Below, piece after piece: positions 62,577-64,000 of a DNA stretch of 64,000 bases (positions are counted from its first letter, which is position 1; every line of letters begins with the position of its first letter). The position numbers and the translations under genes were made by a program. Under the pieces are notes generated by a model, which did no database searches, had not been told where the DNA came from, and saw nothing but the letters and a program-made list of their open reading frames with translations. The DNA is from Chromohalobacter marismortui (GTDB lineage Bacteria > Pseudomonadota > Gammaproteobacteria > Pseudomonadales > Halomonadaceae): assembly GCF_004364315.1 (NCBI RefSeq), contig NZ_SOBR01000004.1, positions 310,001 through 374,000 on the forward strand, read 5' to 3'.

Positions 62577-64000
62577 ATGAAGATGCCCACCGTCTCCACA
62601 AGATGGTTATCGCTTACTTACATGGGCCTGTGTCTGGGTTATACCTTTGCCACGCTGGCCATCATCAATCACTGGTTCATGCTCCCCGTGGCGGCCTTGT
62701 GGGTCGCCATCGCCTGGCGCTTCCGCTGGGGACATCCTCAACAACGCTCGAGCACTAGACGCATCTGGCCGTGGTCACTCATTCCACTGGCGCTGTGGTG
62801 GATATACCTATACCTCGATGATAGCTTCGGCAAGCTCGACCTGGGGGCGGTCATCTTTCACTTGCAGGCCGGTATGACCGAGCATGGCGGGCAACGCCGA
62901 GTATGGGCGGCATTCGTCTTTACGCTCTGCGGACTGCTCATGCTTGCCGCCGTGACCTACCTGGTGCGCCATGACCATCGCTGGCGGCTATGGGAACGGG
63001 TCGCCGCCATTTTCCTGCTAGCCTTCAATCCGTTGCTGTTCGGCCTATCACAACGCGGGGCCTCGGTCGTCACCGAGGGGCACTGGTTACGCGATCATTA
63101 TCGGTCGCCGGATATCGTGGCTTCCCCGAACACCCGTCCCAACCTCATCTATCTCTATCTGGAAAGCACCGAGCGCACCTACGCCGACCGCGATACGTTC
63201 GGTGACGCCTACGAGGATCTCATCGCGCTGGGTAAGCGCGGCACCGTCTTCGAGGGGCTCAAGCAGTTGGACAATACCGGCTGGACGACCGCGGGCATGG
63301 TCGCCACGCAATGCGGCGTACCGCTGATTCCCGCTGGCTTGATGCATGACAATCAGTTCGAACCACTCGATGCGGTCCTGCCACACACCCAGTGCATGGG
63401 CGATTTACTCAATGCCCAAGGCTATCACCTCACCTATATGGGCGGTGCCAGCACCCGTTTCGCGGGCAAGAAAGTCTTCTACGAGGGACACGGCTTCGAT
63501 ACCGTCCTGGGGCGCGACGAACTGGAGGATGACGTCACACCGCCGGGCTATCTCAATGATTGGGGGCTTTATGACGACACCCTGCTCAACATGGCCACCG
63601 AGCGCATCCGCAAACTCGCCGAGGATGACAATCATCAGCCCTACGCCATGTTCGCACTGACGCTGGCTGCGCACCCGCCCTTTGGCAATCCGTCGCAGTC
63701 GTGCCGGGACAACCAGGGAAAGTTCGATGGGGTCGACATTCTGTATTCGGTGAAATGCACCGGCTGGCTGGTACGCCGTTTCCTGAAACGGCTCGACCGC
63801 GAGGGCTTGCTCGACAACACCTTGGTCGTGATCTCCAGCGACCATCTGAGCATGAAGAATTCAGAATGGCCGCAGCTGGTCGACGCCAAACGCGAAAACA
63901 CCTTCATGATGCTCGGTAAGGGCATTCCCGCCGCGGAACGCATCCAACGCCGGGCATCGATGGTCGATGTCTATCCGACGGTACTCGAGGCCATGGGGTT
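62577..64000 (+). CDS. OpgB/MdoB-like phosphoglycerol transferase, 3' truncated by window
   Basis: The frame runs open from ATG 62577 to the window end, 474 codons. The N-terminal third has about four hydrophobic segments, then a sulfatase/alkaline-phosphatase-like domain with the metal motif IYLYLESTERTY, the DNTGWTTAGMVATQCGVP nucleophile region and SSDHLSM. OpgB-type enzymes move phosphoglycerol from phosphatidylglycerol to periplasmic glucans; LPS phosphoethanolamine or phosphoglycerol addition is the alternative given the neighbours. AAGGA precedes the ATG. Confidence 0.85.
   Translation, partial: MKMPTVSTRWLSLTYMGLCLGYTFATLAIINHWFMLPVAALWVAIAWRFRWGHPQQRSSTRRIWPWSLIPLALWWIYLYLDDSFGKLDLGAVIFHLQAGMTEHGGQRRVWAAFVFTLCGLLMLAAVTYLVRHDHRWRLWERVAAIFLLAFNPLLFGLSQRGASVVTEGHWLRDHYRSPDIVASPNTRPNLIYLYLESTERTYADRDTFGDAYEDLIALGKRGTVFEGLKQLDNTGWTTAGMVATQCGVPLIPAGLMHDNQFEPLDAVLPHTQCMGDLLNAQGYHLTYMGGASTRFAGKKVFYEGHGFDTVLGRDELEDDVTPPGYLNDWGLYDDTLLNMATERIRKLAEDDNHQPYAMFALTLAAHPPFGNPSQSCRDNQGKFDGVDILYSVKCTGWLVRRFLKRLDREGLLDNTLVVISSDHLSMKNSEWPQLVDAKRENTFMMLGKGIPAAERIQRRASMVDVYPTVLEAMG

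Overview
The window reads as chromosome of a GC-rich, halophilic gammaproteobacterium of the Halomonadaceae, most like Chromohalobacter or Halomonas. This rests on protein style, on classic gammaproteobacterial gene orders (ygfB-pepP-ubiH-ubiI opposite zapA-6S RNA-ygfA; gshB-yqgE-ruvX; secB-rhodanese opposite gpmI-envC-ctpA) and on the abundance of compatible-solute and amine genes. No search was run, so the genus is an inference. I see no phage, intact insertion sequence, CRISPR array, tRNA or rRNA.

Layout. 1-5.2 kb: purine/urate catabolism, with two NCS1 permeases, a GntR regulator, uraH, uraD and an IclR regulator, plus clear operator-like palindromes. 5.5-11.3 kb: a choline/glycine-betaine module with a betaine-homocysteine methyltransferase-like enzyme, a BetI-type regulator, an OpuAC-type binding protein, an iron alcohol dehydrogenase and a betaine-aldehyde-type dehydrogenase. 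The two dehydrogenases diverge from a 34-bp palindrome. 11.3-14.6 kb: a TetR / sodium-solute symporter / amidohydrolase operon. 14.7-15.8 kb: a scar region with an IclR-gene remnant, a nested palindromic element and a frameshifted short-chain dehydrogenase. 16-21.8 kb: pyrB, a LytTR membrane regulator, a small membrane protein, and a LuxR-nitrilase-amine permease unit. 21.8-32.7 kb: housekeeping (ruvX, yqgE, gshB, an S1 protein, an MFS carrier, rsmE, secB, gpmI, envC, ctpA). 32.7-36.3 kb: AraC, TetR and two LysE exporters. 36.4-39.8 kb: a visibly AT-richer run of small same-strand genes (OsmC, two GNATs, DUF523, isochorismatase-like) with a VOC remnant, probably acquired. 40.1-45.8 kb: an OsmC-YcaO fusion, a macrodomain hydrolase, a chemoreceptor and a GFA protein. 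45.9-52 kb: ubiquinone hydroxylases, pepP, ygfB, zapA, 6S RNA, ygfA. 52.1-64 kb: a 32-residue membrane peptide, ilvA, rpiA, then a lipopolysaccharide core cluster (waaA, hldE, heptosyltransferases, Kdo kinase, glycosyltransferases) running into an OpgB-like phosphoglycerol transferase cut by the window end.

How the genes work together. Choline could be oxidised by the iron dehydrogenase and the aldehyde dehydrogenase to glycine betaine, which the methyltransferase could use to remethylate homocysteine. The urate genes convert 5-hydroxyisourate to allantoin. The last 10 kb builds heptose, Kdo and the sugar core of lipopolysaccharide.

No wholly new multi-gene system is evident. The best leads are the betaine module with its palindrome, the TetR operator pair with a 57-residue ORF, the nested palindrome next to an IclR scar, the 12-bp tandem repeat before rpiA, an interleaved two-stem RNA-like structure, and the unannotated 32-residue peptide.
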